The position numbers were made by a program, and so were the translations under genes. A DNA stretch of 64,000 bases from an uncultured Halomonas sp. (GTDB taxonomy: Bacteria > Pseudomonadota > Gammaproteobacteria > Pseudomonadales > Halomonadaceae): positions 62,001-126,000 of the forward strand of contig NZ_CANLTC010000009.1 of assembly GCF_947493865.1 (NCBI RefSeq). The letters run 5' to 3'. Below, one piece after another: positions 7,955 through 17,264 of the stretch. Each line of letters opens with the position of its first letter. Positions within the stretch are counted from its first letter, which is position 1. The notes below the pieces were generated by a model. It had not been told where the DNA came from, did no database searches, and saw only the letters and a program-made list of their open reading frames with translations.

Positions 7955-9445
7955 TTGGCAACCACCATGAATCAGCTGCTTTTTCATCTTGATCCTCGAC
8001 TACCGGCCAGCTTGCAAAAACAGCTGCGCGAGCAAGTCGCACGCGCGATTCTCGATGGTCATATCCCGGTGGATACGGCACTGCCGTCGAGTCGCAGGCT
8101 GGCCCAGGAACTGGGTATTGCGCGCAACACCGTCATGCTGGTCTATGAGCAGTTGCTCGACAGCGGTTACCTGATGGCGAAAAGCCGCAGCGGCTATTTC
8201 GTCAACCCAGAGATCCTCAAGGGCCACGCTACGCGACCTGAACGGATCAACGACATCGATGCCGAACATCTGGCCTGGGAGGAGCTCTTGACCATGCATC
8301 CTTCCCGCCAGGAGACCATCAACAAACCCAGTGACTGGCCCTGTTACGAGTATCCTTTCATCTACGGCCAGATCGACCCGGAGCTGTTTCCTACTCAACA
8401 TTGGCGGGAATGCAGCCGCGATTCCATGAGCGTACCGGCCATTCGCAGCTGGGCGGTGGATCATCTCAACGATGACGATCCCTTGCTCATCAAACAGATT
8501 CGTACCCGCCTGCTGCCACGACGCGGTGTATGGGCAGCGCCCGAGGAGATCCTGGTGACCGTGGGCGCTCAGCAGGCGCTCTGGCTCGTCAGCATGCTGC
8601 TGCTCAAGCACGGCCGCCGCTTCGGCATGGAAAACCCCGGCTATGTCGACATGCACAATATCGCTTCGATATTCACCGATGACATCCTGCTACTGCCGGT
8701 GGACGAACAGGGTATGCGTCCACAAGATCAGATCAGCACCTGCGATCTCATCTATGTCACCCCCAGCCACCAGTCGCCCACTACGGTCACCATGCCACTT
8801 GATCGGCGCCGAGCGCTGCTCGACATGGCGGAACAGGACAATTTCCTGATCATCGAGGACGACTACGAGAGCGAAACCAACTATCTCGATAACCCCACCC
8901 CGGCCCTCAAGAGCCTGGACAAGCACCAGCGTGTCATTTACGTCGGCAGCCTCTCCAAGACCCTCGCACCCGGCCTACGGGTGGGCTACATGGTCGGACC
9001 GCCGGCATTGATCCGCGAGGCCAGAGCACTACGGCGGCTGATGCTGCGCCACCCACCCACTAATAATCAGCGTGCGGTGGCACTGTTTCTCGATCGCGGT
9101 TATCACGACGCCCTGCTGCGTCAGATCCATCGCGTCTATCATCGCCGCTGGCAATGCATGGGCGAGGCGCTGGCCACCCACATGCCCCACGCCTCGACCC
9201 CCTCCGCCTTTGGCGGTGCCAGCTTCTGGGTGAAGGGGCCTGCTGGCCTGGATTGCAACCTGCTGCGGGAGCTGGCGCGCAAGGAAGGCATCCTCATCGA
9301 GCGTGGCAACCTGCACTTCTTCGATGAACCCCAAGGCGAATATTTTCGCTTGGGTTTTGGAGCGATTGCGGAAGAACGCATCGAACGAGGAATCGAGCAA
9401 CTGGCCCGACTGATCCCCCAGGCGATCCTCGCCGATACGATGTGA
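7955..9445 (+). CDS. tauR: MocR/GntR-type transcriptional regulator, probable TauR
   Basis: A 496-residue two-domain regulator. Residues 10-75 form a GntR winged helix (LPSSRRLAQELGIARNTVMLVYEQL). Residues 125-490 form a fold-type I aminotransferase domain with IEDDYESE and the PLP-lysine motif YVGSLSKTLAPGLRVGYMVG. This is the MocR subfamily, which includes TauR, activator of taurine genes in Rhodobacter. Assignment to TauR comes from position: divergent from the TRAP operon and next to tauXY. Start at 7955 or at the Met at 7967; neither has a clear RBS. It ends 86 nt from the tauY stop, with a terminator in between. Confidence 0.8.
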   Translation: MATTMNQLLFHLDPRLPASLQKQLREQVARAILDGHIPVDTALPSSRRLAQELGIARNTVMLVYEQLLDSGYLMAKSRSGYFVNPEILKGHATRPERINDIDAEHLAWEELLTMHPSRQETINKPSDWPCYEYPFIYGQIDPELFPTQHWRECSRDSMSVPAIRSWAVDHLNDDDPLLIKQIRTRLLPRRGVWAAPEEILVTVGAQQALWLVSMLLLKHGRRFGMENPGYVDMHNIASIFTDDILLLPVDEQGMRPQDQISTCDLIYVTPSHQSPTTVTMPLDRRRALLDMAEQDNFLIIEDDYESETNYLDNPTPALKSLDKHQRVIYVGSLSKTLAPGLRVGYMVGPPALIREARALRRLMLRHPPTNNQRAVALFLDRGYHDALLRQIHRVYHRRWQCMGEALATHMPHASTPSAFGGASFWVKGPAGLDCNLLRELARKEGILIERGNLHFFDEPQGEYFRLGFGAIAEERIERGIEQLARLIPQAILADTM

Positions 9446-9477
9446 CGCTCTAGGAATGATTGCCACACGACAGAATG

Positions 9478-9506
9478 AAAAAACCGGCTCCCTCCTGGAA
9501 GCCGGC
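9478..9506 (-). terminator. Rho-independent terminator of the tauXY unit
   Basis: Read on the minus strand: CCGGCTTCC pairs with GGGAGCCGG (one wobble), loop AGGAG, followed directly by TTTTTT. It lies just after the tauY stop codon. Confidence 0.8.
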
Positions 9507-9531
9507 TTGCTCATGGACCACTTGTTCGAGC

Positions 9532-10968
9532 TTAAAACACTTCGTCCTGCAAATGGTACCAGCGATACAGGAAGCGCTGGCCGATACGACGGAACGGCGC
9601 AAACACCTCGGCTTCGACCTTCTCGCGCAGATTGGGGAACGGCAGGCGCGAACTGAAGATCGGCAAATCGAGCTCCTGTCCCTGACCGGCAATCCATTGT
9701 GCCATTCGCTTTCCGGCCTGGGCCGAATACATCACGCCGTTACCGCCATAACCCAAGGCGTAGTAAATCGTCTGATTGGCATCCGGCTGATAGATACGCG
9801 GCATCATGTCATGGCTGACATCGACCCAGCCCCACCAGGAGTAATCGATCTGAATGCCTTCCAGCGCCGGGAACTTGCGGTGCAGGTCGCGGATCAGCAT
9901 ATCCTCGAACTTCTTGGCCGGCGCATCCTTGCCCGCAATGGCGCTACGACTACCGATCTGCACCCGATTATCCGGCAGGCGCCGATAGTAGTGACGCAGT
10001 ATCCGGGTATCCGTGATCACCTGCCTGGTCTTGAAATTACAGGCATCCAGTTCCTGCTCGGTCAGCGGCCGGGTAACCAGGGAGTTGGAAAGCACCGGCA
10101 GCAGACGGTTCTTGAGCTCCGGATGCAGGCTCTGAGACGTATAACCGCCGGTGGCGATACCTACTGCACGGGCCTTGACGGTGCCACCCGGTGTCTTTAG
10201 ATAGTGCACGCCGTTGCGGGTTTCCCACCCCTGAACCGGACTCGCAGGATGAATCTTGACGCCGAGCGCCCGAGCCTTCTTGTGATAACCGAAGGCCAGC
10301 TTGCCTGCATGAATGCCTATTCCTTCAGGCTCATGCATGGCGCCGGCAGCTTCGGTATCGCCCACCCAGTCGCGCTTGACCGTATCCGCATCGAGTATCT
10401 GCGCGTCGTAGTCGAAGGTCTCGCGCAACAGCTTGGCTTCCTTCTCCAGCGTCGTCATCACCTTGTCGCGATGCGCCAGATACAGGTGACCGCCATACTG
10501 AGGCTCGCAGTCGATATCCTTGATCAACTCCTTGAAGGTGTTCATGCCATCGACACACTCGGCATGCATCTTCAGCGCAGTCTCCAGACCCCAACGCTCG
10601 ATCCACTGGGAGCGCTTCAGACGTCCCGAGGCACACTGCGCCTGCCCGCCGTTGCGGGTGCTACAGCCCCAACTGGCGCGATTGGCTTCAAGCACGGTTG
10701 CCTTGATGCCGTGTTCCTGGGCCAGGAAGATAGCGGCGGTCAGGCCGGTGAATCCCGAACCGATGATGACCACATCGACATCCATATCCTGAGCGACCGG
10801 ACCATCGTCCTCCGGTGGTTCACCCGCAGTCCCGATCCAGTAAGTCGGCGCATAGTCCCGACCATGGCCCGGGGTCGCATTCTTCAAGGGATCGTAGGCC
10901 GGATCATAAGGCTGTGTAGGTGCAGTGCTGCGGCCGCTGGCCGCGCCTGCCTGTGTTGTTGTATCCAT
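9532..10968 (-). CDS. tauY: Taurine dehydrogenase large subunit, FAD-dependent oxidoreductase
   Basis: A 478-residue DAO-family flavoprotein. The dinucleotide-binding motif DVVIIGSGFTGLTAAIFLA lies near residue 75 after a long N-terminal arm, followed by SWGCSTRNGGQ. The C-terminal GYGGNGVMYSAQAGKRMA is typical of this group (PuuB/OrdL-like). TauY with the small TauX is the large subunit of taurine dehydrogenase in Paracoccus, yielding sulfoacetaldehyde and ammonium with electrons passed to the respiratory chain. The ATG at 10968 has GAGGAG 7 nt upstream. It lies 51 nt after the small SnoaL-like gene, the tauX-tauY order. A gamma-glutamylputrescine-oxidase-like role is the main alternative, but the paired small gene and xsc argue for taurine. 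Confidence 0.8.
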   Translation of the reverse strand: MDTTTQAGAASGRSTAPTQPYDPAYDPLKNATPGHGRDYAPTYWIGTAGEPPEDDGPVAQDMDVDVVIIGSGFTGLTAAIFLAQEHGIKATVLEANRASWGCSTRNGGQAQCASGRLKRSQWIERWGLETALKMHAECVDGMNTFKELIKDIDCEPQYGGHLYLAHRDKVMTTLEKEAKLLRETFDYDAQILDADTVKRDWVGDTEAAGAMHEPEGIGIHAGKLAFGYHKKARALGVKIHPASPVQGWETRNGVHYLKTPGGTVKARAVGIATGGYTSQSLHPELKNRLLPVLSNSLVTRPLTEQELDACNFKTRQVITDTRILRHYYRRLPDNRVQIGSRSAIAGKDAPAKKFEDMLIRDLHRKFPALEGIQIDYSWWGWVDVSHDMMPRIYQPDANQTIYYALGYGGNGVMYSAQAGKRMAQWIAGQGQELDLPIFSSRLPFPNLREKVEAEVFAPFRRIGQRFLYRWYHLQDEVF

Positions 10969-11019
10969 GATCGGACTCCTCAAAATAAGGATATCGTGGG
11001 TCGCTAAGCCATTGGCTTA

Positions 11020-11409
11020 TCAGGCACCCTGGTTGAGGGGCGGACGGTTCTTGCGGAACGCATTCTTCACTGCGATCTTGCCGTCGCGGAAGGTGAAGGC
11101 ATCGATCATGCGGGCTTCCGAGCGAACGCCATCGGTGGTGGTGCCCTTGTAGGTGGTTTCGGAGAAGCCGTGATCGCCGATCACGTAATGCTCACCGTCG
11201 ACCCACTGTGCGTCCGGTGCATTCTTCCAGGCACCCTCGAGTCCCTGGCGCACTTCATCCTGGCCCTTGAATGTCTTGCCCAGCAGATCCGGTCCGGCGA
11301 TGGCATGAAATTCACAGTCATCGGTCATCATCGACATGACCGCATCGATATCGTGATCGTTGAGGGCCTGGCTGAAGGCTTTGAGGAAATCGGCGTCGGG
11401 TTGACTCAT
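11020..11409 (-). CDS. tauX: Taurine dehydrogenase small subunit, SnoaL/NTF2-like
   Basis: A 129-residue protein of the NTF2/SnoaL fold, with the N-terminal helix FLKAFSQALNDHDIDAVMSMM and DDCEFHAIAGPDLLG as in TauX proteins. The family pairs with TauY as small subunit of taurine dehydrogenase. Its exact biochemical part is not visible in the sequence. It is the first gene of the tauXY unit, with tauY following in the same orientation. RBS AGGAG lies close to the ATG at 11409. Confidence 0.75.
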   Translation of the reverse strand: MSQPDADFLKAFSQALNDHDIDAVMSMMTDDCEFHAIAGPDLLGKTFKGQDEVRQGLEGAWKNAPDAQWVDGEHYVIGDHGFSETTYKGTTTDGVRSEARMIDAFTFRDGKIAVKNAFRKNRPPLNQGA

Positions 11410-11557
11410 GGCGTGCTCCTGGCGTGTAAGTGGTTATTCATGAAACAGGCATTCGCGGCCCACGGCCACTATTGCTGCCCTCATCTCATAAGGGTAGTCG
11501 TGGCACGTTGAAAACACCTAGCACCAGATGAGACACAACTGTTGGGCCAGCCAATGA

Positions 11558-12649
11558 TCACCAATGATAGGGCGTCGGATCGAGAATCGGCGCCTGGCCG
11601 AGCAGCTGGTCCACCAGCAAACGGGTAGCCGCCGGGGCCAGCACCAGCCCATTGCGATAATGCCCCGCATTGACGAACAGCCCCTCGACGTCCGGCACCG
11701 GCCCGATGAACGGCACCCCGTCCGGAGACCCCGGCCGCAGCCCGGCCCAGTGATGCTCCACCTCGCAGGTCGCCAAGGCCGGCAGCATGGCGACGGCGCT
11801 TGCATGCAGCGATGCGTACGCCTGATCCGTCGGGGTCTTGTCGAAATCGGCATGTTCCAGGGTCGAGCCGATCAGTACGCGTCCATCGGCCCGGGGGATC
11901 AGATAACGTCCATCCGCCAGCACCACCCGCTCGATCAGCAAGCGCCCATCCGGCATGGGTGGCGTCTTGAACACCATCATCTGCCCCTTGACTGGATGAA
12001 CGGGCAGATCCAGCCCGAGGGTCTTCAATAGCTGGCCGGTCCAGGCGCCGCCACACAGGATGACTCGCGCCGCGGTCAGCGGGCCTTCGCTGGTATCTAC
12101 CTGCACACCGCCCTCCCGGCGACGCAGCCGCTCGACGGACACATGTTCGCGCAGCGTCACTCGAGGCAGTGATTGCAGCTTGGCCCGCAATGCCTGCCCT
12201 AGCCGAGGATTGCGGATGCTGCCCAGGGTCGGCATCCACAGCGCATCCTTGAAGCCCGCTGCCAGATGCGGTTCCTTTTCGTACAGGAAGTCGGCATCGA
12301 CCCGCTCCAGCGGTTTGTCCATTCGCTGTGCCCATTCGATGGCCTCGGCATCGTCCTTCACACGTAAATAAAGCAGCCCCTTCTGGCGGTATTCCGGATC
12401 GATTCCCGTATCGGCGAGCAAGCGCTCGGCAAGCTCGGGATAATAGCCCTCGGACCAGCGCGACAGCCGCGAGATCGACTCGGGATGGCGCCAGGGATAA
12501 AGCGGTGAGACGATGCCGCCGCCGGCCCAGGAAGCCTCGCGACCGCACTGCCCACGTTCGACCAGTGTCACCTCATGGTCCGCATCCGCCAGCTGCCAGG
12601 CCGTCATCATGCCGATGACGCCACCACCAATAATCAGGAAATCGGTCAT
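11558..12649 (-). CDS. thiO: Glycine oxidase ThiO
   Basis: A 363-residue FAD enzyme of the DAO family: FLIIGGGVIGMMTAWQLADA at the N-terminus, ASWAGGGIVSPLYPWRHPE, and the C-terminal HWAGLRPGSPDGVPFIGPVP then GHYRNGLVLAPAATRLL, all typical of ThiO. ThiO oxidises glycine to dehydroglycine for the thiazole of thiamine. No other thi gene is in the window, so this is a stand-alone copy. It lies 148 nt upstream of tauX on the same strand; a role connected with amine oxidation in the taurine island is possible but unsupported. Confidence 0.85.
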   Translation of the reverse strand: MTDFLIIGGGVIGMMTAWQLADADHEVTLVERGQCGREASWAGGGIVSPLYPWRHPESISRLSRWSEGYYPELAERLLADTGIDPEYRQKGLLYLRVKDDAEAIEWAQRMDKPLERVDADFLYEKEPHLAAGFKDALWMPTLGSIRNPRLGQALRAKLQSLPRVTLREHVSVERLRRREGGVQVDTSEGPLTAARVILCGGAWTGQLLKTLGLDLPVHPVKGQMMVFKTPPMPDGRLLIERVVLADGRYLIPRADGRVLIGSTLEHADFDKTPTDQAYASLHASAVAMLPALATCEVEHHWAGLRPGSPDGVPFIGPVPDVEGLFVNAGHYRNGLVLAPAATRLLVDQLLGQAPILDPTPYHW

Positions 12650-12825
12650 TCGTCAGGTTCTCAATAGCCAAAACCAGCTTTTAAAGATAGATAATTTCAA
12701 AAAACGATACGATTTGCATGCTTTTTAGAAACAAGACTATGATTACCTCCATGCCCCATGCTTTCATCTAGACTCAAACAGTAGCCTCATAAGAGCGCCC
12801 TCAAAACGTCCCGAGGAGATCCGAC

Positions 12826-13806
12826 GTGACCGAGCTTCAACATGCCAAGCCCGACAAGATGCAGTCCGTGCGCACGCTCTTCGATATCGACAGCGACCTG
12901 GAAGTGCCTACTTTCAGCGAGCGCGGCGATCATGTCCCGGAAATCGACACCGCCTATCGCTTCAACCCGGACGTGACCCTGGCGATACTGGCCGGTTTTA
13001 CCCGCAACCGTCGGGTCATGGTTCAGGGGCTGCACGGCACCGGCAAGTCGACTCACATCGAACAGGTCGCTGCACGGCTGAACTGGCCTTGTCTGCGGGT
13101 CAATCTCGACGGCCATATCAGCCGTCTCGATCTGGTGGGCAAGGACACCATCACGGTGCGCGACGGCCTGCAGGTCACCGAATTCCAGGAGGGCATCGTG
13201 CCCTGGTCGCTGCAGCGGCCCGTGGCGCTGATCTTCGACGAATACGACGCGGGGCGTCCGGACGTGATGTTCGTCATCCAGCGCATCCTCGAGCGCGATG
13301 GTAACTTCACTCTGCTGGATCAGAACAGGGTGATTCACCCCCATCCCTACTTCCGCCTGTTCGCCACCGCCAACACCGTGGGCCTGGGCAATCTCGACGG
13401 CATGTACCACGGCACCCAGGTGCTCAATCACGCCCAGATCGACCGCTGGAACATCGTCGCCAAGCTCGACTACCTGCCCCACGACGAAGAAGTCAAGATC
13501 ACCCTGGCCCGGGTGCCTGCCAAGGACAACGAGAAAGGCCGCAAGCTGATCGATTCGATGGTCGAGGTGGCGGATCTGACCCGCAAGGGCTTTGCCGCCG
13601 GCGACTTGTCTACCCTAATGTCGCCGCGCACGGTGATCACCTGGGCGGAAAACTGCGAAATCTTTCGTAACCCGGCCCGAGCCTTTCGCCTGTCATTCTT
13701 GAACAAATGCGACGAGGCCGAGCGGCCCATCGTGGCGGAATATTATCAGCGCTGCTTCGGCGAGGAGCTCGACGAGTCCTACCAGAACCACCAGGATACG
13801 TTCTAG
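12826..13806 (+). CDS. cobS: CobS-like AAA+ ATPase (cobaltochelatase subunit)
   Basis: A 326-residue AAA+ ATPase. Walker [14 protein letters not shown] near residue 70, Walker [10 protein letters not shown] near 140, and the sensor region [14 protein letters not shown]. It closely fits CobS, which together with CobT and CobN inserts cobalt into hydrogenobyrinic acid diamide. The start is GTG at 12826, 7-8 nt after GGAG. It overlaps cobT by one base (TAGTG). No cobN or other cobalamin gene is adjacent, so the pair may serve another chelatase-like role or act with a CobN encoded elsewhere. Confidence 0.85.
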   Translation: MTELQHAKPDKMQSVRTLFDIDSDLEVPTFSERGDHVPEIDTAYRFNPDVTLAILAGFTRNRRVMVQGLHGTGKSTHIEQVAARLNWPCLRVNLDGHISRLDLVGKDTITVRDGLQVTEFQEGIVPWSLQRPVALIFDEYDAGRPDVMFVIQRILERDGNFTLLDQNRVIHPHPYFRLFATANTVGLGNLDGMYHGTQVLNHAQIDRWNIVAKLDYLPHDEEVKITLARVPAKDNEKGRKLIDSMVEVADLTRKGFAAGDLSTLMSPRTVITWAENCEIFRNPARAFRLSFLNKCDEAERPIVAEYYQRCFGEELDESYQNHQDTF

Positions 13807-15527
13807 TGGCCACTCCCCAGCAGCTTGCCCGCCGCCAACAGCACATCGAGGAACTCTGTGCCGCTTCGCTGCGGGCGCTGACCGGGGAGCGCGATCTGCA
13901 CTATCGGGGCAAGCGCTTGCACCACGGCGCAAAGCCGGTGGCGCTCTATGCGCCGCATCTGCGTCTGGATGACGACAATCTGGATTTCACCGCCTATCGC
14001 GGCGTTGCGGATGCCACGGCGCTGCGCCTGCTGCATTCCGACGCCGAACTACACCGCCGGCTATGTCCGGAAGACCCGGTGGCGCGCCTGATCTTCGAAC
14101 TGCTCGAACAGCTGCGTGTCGAGGCCCTGGTGCCAAAAGGCTTGCCCGGCATGGCCCAAAATCTGGATCAGCGTTTTGAGGCCTGGTCCCAGGATTTTCA
14201 TAACTCGCGACTGACCGAAGGCGTGGTGGGTCGGCTGATCTTTTCCATCGCCATGATCTGCTGGACGCGTATTACTGGCCGCCCGCTCGATGACGAGACC
14301 GGGGACTTCATCGAAACCACCCGGGGGCGCCTGGTGCCGATCATCGGCGCGGATCTGGCCGGGCTGCGGCGTCATCGCCGGGATCAGGCGGCCTTCGCCG
14401 AACATGCGCTCAATATTGCCCGGGTAACCGCCGAAGGGGTCGCCGAGGCTCGCGCGGCGCTGGGCGATGACGACGATAAGGATGACGACGAGGAATCGGA
14501 AGGCTTCGCACTCTTTCTCGATTTCGACGAAGACGACGACGAAGGCTTCTCTACTGCGCTTTCCGGCCACAGCAAGGTCTTCGATGACGCGGAGCAACGC
14601 TATCGCATCTTCACCACCGCCTATGATCGCGAGGATGTGGCCTCTAATCTGGTGCGCCCCGCCAAACTGGATGAATATCGCCAGCGTCTGGACAAGGAAA
14701 TTGCCGAGCTAGGCATCAACGTCCGCCGTCTGGCGCAGCTGTTTACCGCCCATTTGAGCAACGTCGAGCGGGATGGCTGGAGCTTCGGCGAAGAGGAAGG
14801 CTATATCGACGGTCGGCGTCTGGCGCAACTGATCACCTCCCCGGCGGAGCGCCGCCTGTTCCGGCTCGAGCAGTACAAGCCCAAGGCCAACAGCATGGTC
14901 AGCTTCCTGATCGACTGCTCCGGCTCGATGAAGACCTACAGCGAATCGACCGCCATACTTTTGGACCTGCTGACCCGGGCCCTGGAGATGGCCGGCGTCA
15001 CCACGGAAATCCTCGGCTTCACGACGAATGCCTGGAACGGTGGCCGTACCCAGAAGGAGTGGATGAGCCAGGGGCGGCCGGCCAATCCCGGGCGACTCAA
15101 CGAGGTGCGCTATCTGGTTTTCAAGGAGGCCGCCCAGCGCTGGCGGCGGGTGCGCCGCAACATCGGCGCCCTGCTCAAGCACGATCTTTACCGCGAAGGC
15201 ATCGACGGCGAGGCCGTGGACTGGGCCTGCAACCGCATGCTCGGTCGCGACGAGCAGCGCCGCATTCTCATCGTCATCTCCGACGGCTGCCCCATGGACA
15301 CCGCCACCAACCTGGCCAATGACAAGTTCTATCTCGACAACCATTTGAAGGACGTCGTCGCCCGACGTGAACGCCAAGGCGAGGTGGAAATCCGTGGTCT
15401 GGGGGTGGGGCTGGATCTCAGCCCATTCTATCGTCATAGCCTGGCACTGGACCTGGCTCACCCCATCGACAACGAAATGCTGCTGGAAGTGGCACAGTTG
15501 ATCGTCGGCAAGCTGCGCCAGCGCTAG
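13806..15527 (+). CDS. cobT: CobT-like VWA protein (cobaltochelatase subunit)
   Basis: A 573-residue protein starting at GTG 13806, fused by a 1-nt overlap to the cobS stop. It has an N-terminal CobT region, an Asp/Glu-rich stretch around residues 220-245 (DDDDKDDDEESE), and a C-terminal VWA domain with the MIDAS motif DCSGSMKTYSES near residue 370 and ISDGCPMDTAT. CobT forms the chaperone ring with CobS that activates CobN. A longer upstream frame exists but lies inside cobS and is not credible as the start. Function here shares the uncertainty of cobS. Confidence 0.85.
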   Translation: MATPQQLARRQQHIEELCAASLRALTGERDLHYRGKRLHHGAKPVALYAPHLRLDDDNLDFTAYRGVADATALRLLHSDAELHRRLCPEDPVARLIFELLEQLRVEALVPKGLPGMAQNLDQRFEAWSQDFHNSRLTEGVVGRLIFSIAMICWTRITGRPLDDETGDFIETTRGRLVPIIGADLAGLRRHRRDQAAFAEHALNIARVTAEGVAEARAALGDDDDKDDDEESEGFALFLDFDEDDDEGFSTALSGHSKVFDDAEQRYRIFTTAYDREDVASNLVRPAKLDEYRQRLDKEIAELGINVRRLAQLFTAHLSNVERDGWSFGEEEGYIDGRRLAQLITSPAERRLFRLEQYKPKANSMVSFLIDCSGSMKTYSESTAILLDLLTRALEMAGVTTEILGFTTNAWNGGRTQKEWMSQGRPANPGRLNEVRYLVFKEAAQRWRRVRRNIGALLKHDLYREGIDGEAVDWACNRMLGRDEQRRILIVISDGCPMDTATNLANDKFYLDNHLKDVVARRERQGEVEIRGLGVGLDLSPFYRHSLALDLAHPIDNEMLLEVAQLIVGKLRQR

Positions 15528-15633
15528 CTTTTTGCGGCCTATTTCACTCGCAAGGCATTGCCATATCCTTGACGAGAAACCACTTTGAAACCAAAATGAA
15601 ACCACCGCACTCATGCATACTAGAGCAAGCGCC

Positions 15634-15879
15634 ATGGCATCCCTGACCGTAAAAAACATTCCCGATGAGCTATATGATCGGCTCAAGGCCTCCGCAACAC
15701 TGCATCGGCGGAGTATCAATAGCGAGCTGATCATCTATCTGGAGCGCGCCCTGCTCCCGTCAAACGCCACGCCGGAGCAGCATCTGGACAAGGCTCGCGA
15801 GTTGCGTCAGCGAGTACGCGCTGACCGCTTGCTAAGCGAAGCCGACATCACCGACGCCAAGAACGACGGTCGCCAATGA
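15634..15879 (+). CDS. FitA-like ribbon-helix-helix antitoxin
   Basis: An 81-residue protein; residues 1-45 are an Arc/CopG-type ribbon-helix-helix (ASLTVKNIPDELYDRLKASA) followed by a charged C-terminal arm that would wrap the toxin. The Met at 15634 fits the family start better than the upstream one at 15613. It overlaps the PIN-domain gene by 4 nt (ATGA), the usual antitoxin-first arrangement, and the pair likely represses its own promoter. Confidence 0.8.
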   Translation: MASLTVKNIPDELYDRLKASATLHRRSINSELIIYLERALLPSNATPEQHLDKARELRQRVRADRLLSEADITDAKNDGRQ

Positions 15880-16277
15880 TCGTTGCCGATACCAACACCA
15901 TCGCCTACTTGTACCTGCCTACCGAACATACCGAAGCCGCCGAGAGTGTGCTGAAAAAGGACGCTCAATGGTTAGTGCCAAGATTATGGCGCAGCGAATT
16001 ACGCAACATCCTCGCCTTGTATATGCGAAAAGGATTACTTGAACTCACCACGGCCTATCAGATTCAAGGCCAAGCGGAAAAGCTCCTGGCAGGTAACGAG
16101 TATGAGCTGGACTCGCTTTCCGTGCTTGTGCTGGCGGAAGAAACCGGCTGCTCCGCCTATGACTGTGAATTCGTGGCGCTTGCACAGCGATTCGACATAC
16201 CGCTCGTTACCAGCGACAAGAAACTGCTCAGGGCTTTTCCCGAACAGGCAATCGCTCCCAAGGCTTTCGTTTCATGA
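15876..16277 (+). CDS. VapC/FitB-type PIN-domain ribonuclease toxin
   Basis: A 133-residue PIN protein with the acidic residues of the active site visible: D5 in MIVADTNTIAYL, E41 in LWRSELRNIL, D93 region in SAYDCEFVALAQ and D111 in LVTSDKKLL. VapC-type toxins cleave RNA, often tRNA, when not bound by antitoxin. It is intact and paired with an overlapping antitoxin. Immediately downstream is a truncated nitroreductase gene, which marks a breakpoint near this module. Confidence 0.82.
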   Translation: MIVADTNTIAYLYLPTEHTEAAESVLKKDAQWLVPRLWRSELRNILALYMRKGLLELTTAYQIQGQAEKLLAGNEYELDSLSVLVLAEETGCSAYDCEFVALAQRFDIPLVTSDKKLLRAFPEQAIAPKAFVS

Positions 16278-16323
16278 AACCTACAATATATAAAGCTTAA
16301 CTTATATTAAAAAGAGGCATCAT

Positions 16324-16455
16324 ATGACCTCATTGAAGAAAGCAATCCAAGCGCGTCGTAGCTGTCGCGACTTCCAGCCAAAGGGGATCCCGCAAGGGAT
16401 ACTTCAGCGGTTACTCGACGCTGGTCAAGGTATTACCCTGAAGCTTATTGCTTAG
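16324..16455 (+). pseudogene. Truncated nitroreductase gene (5' stub)
   Basis: A 43-codon frame whose first 33 residues (MTSLKKAIQARRSCRDFQPK, then IPQGILQRLLDAG) match the N-terminus of nitroreductase-family flavoproteins, normally about 180-200 residues. The last ten codons are unrelated and end at TAG. The break is near 16425, just before the end of the TauE-type gene on the other strand. It is a remnant of a deletion or insertion event. Confidence 0.65.
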
Positions 16456-16468
16456 CCAAGGTTTGCGG

Positions 16469-17227
16469 TCAAAAAAAGACCCTCAGCTCCGGCACGATGA
16501 GCCCGAGACCAATGCCGATCAGTACCACAGAGGCCAGACGACGCATTGTCGGCGGTGTTAGCGGCGGCGGGAAACGTCGCCCCAGCCAGGTTGCCAGGGC
16601 AATCACTGGGATGGCCCAGGCGGTCAGCACCAAGATTTCGGCATCCAGTTGGCCCTGAATCGCGATGAACAATGTGCGGGTCAGTGCGGTAAAAGCAAAA
16701 AACATGATCAGCATATTGCGGATGCTGATTAGAGGCAGCGGTTGGCGATAGCACTGATAGATCAGCGGGGGTCCGGCAACGCCGAAAAGCCCTCCAAGAA
16801 GCCCCGACAGGACACCTGCTATCAGAAAGCTCAGCTTGGATGACGGCTCATTCTTGCGACTAGGACGCAATGCCAGGTTAGCGCCACCATAGATGATGAC
16901 AGCGCCTAACAGCAGGCTCAGCAAGCTGGAAGCGCTGGCACTCATATAGCCGAGCAGCCATACCCCCACGCCGATGGCCGGCAGGATACCGGCAATCGCC
17001 GCCCAGGCCACCGGCCAATGCACGTGCTTGAGCTTCCCTGGTAATGCCACGGCGCTGTTGACCAGACTCATCAGACTGACCACTGCCGCCACCGTCGCTA
17101 CCGAGACGATGTTCAGGCCGCTAATCACGCCGATCACGATCATGCCCAGGCCAAAGCCGGTCACCGTCTGAAAGTAGCCGGCAAACGCCGTCACCACCAG
17201 AAATGGCAGCAGGGTTTCAGAGGTCAT
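16469..17227 (-). CDS. TauE/SafE-family (TSUP) sulfite or sulfonate exporter
   Basis: A 252-residue membrane protein with about eight spans, in two repeated halves each containing a G-x-x-x-G-x-GLG or GLLGGLFGVAGPPLIY motif, the TSUP signature. TauE of this family is proposed to export sulfite or sulfoacetate during taurine breakdown. It lies 38 nt downstream of pta in the xsc-pta direction, so it fits as the sulfite exit for the Xsc reaction. A second exporter type (YeiH) stands at the far end of the island. Its RBS is weak. Confidence 0.8.
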   Translation of the reverse strand: MTSETLLPFLVVTAFAGYFQTVTGFGLGMIVIGVISGLNIVSVATVAAVVSLMSLVNSAVALPGKLKHVHWPVAWAAIAGILPAIGVGVWLLGYMSASASSLLSLLLGAVIIYGGANLALRPSRKNEPSSKLSFLIAGVLSGLLGGLFGVAGPPLIYQCYRQPLPLISIRNMLIMFFAFTALTRTLFIAIQGQLDAEILVLTAWAIPVIALATWLGRRFPPPLTPPTMRRLASVVLIGIGLGLIVPELRVFF

Positions 17228-17264
17228 GATTGCGCCTGTTTCGAGCTGCCCATTCTTGCATGGC

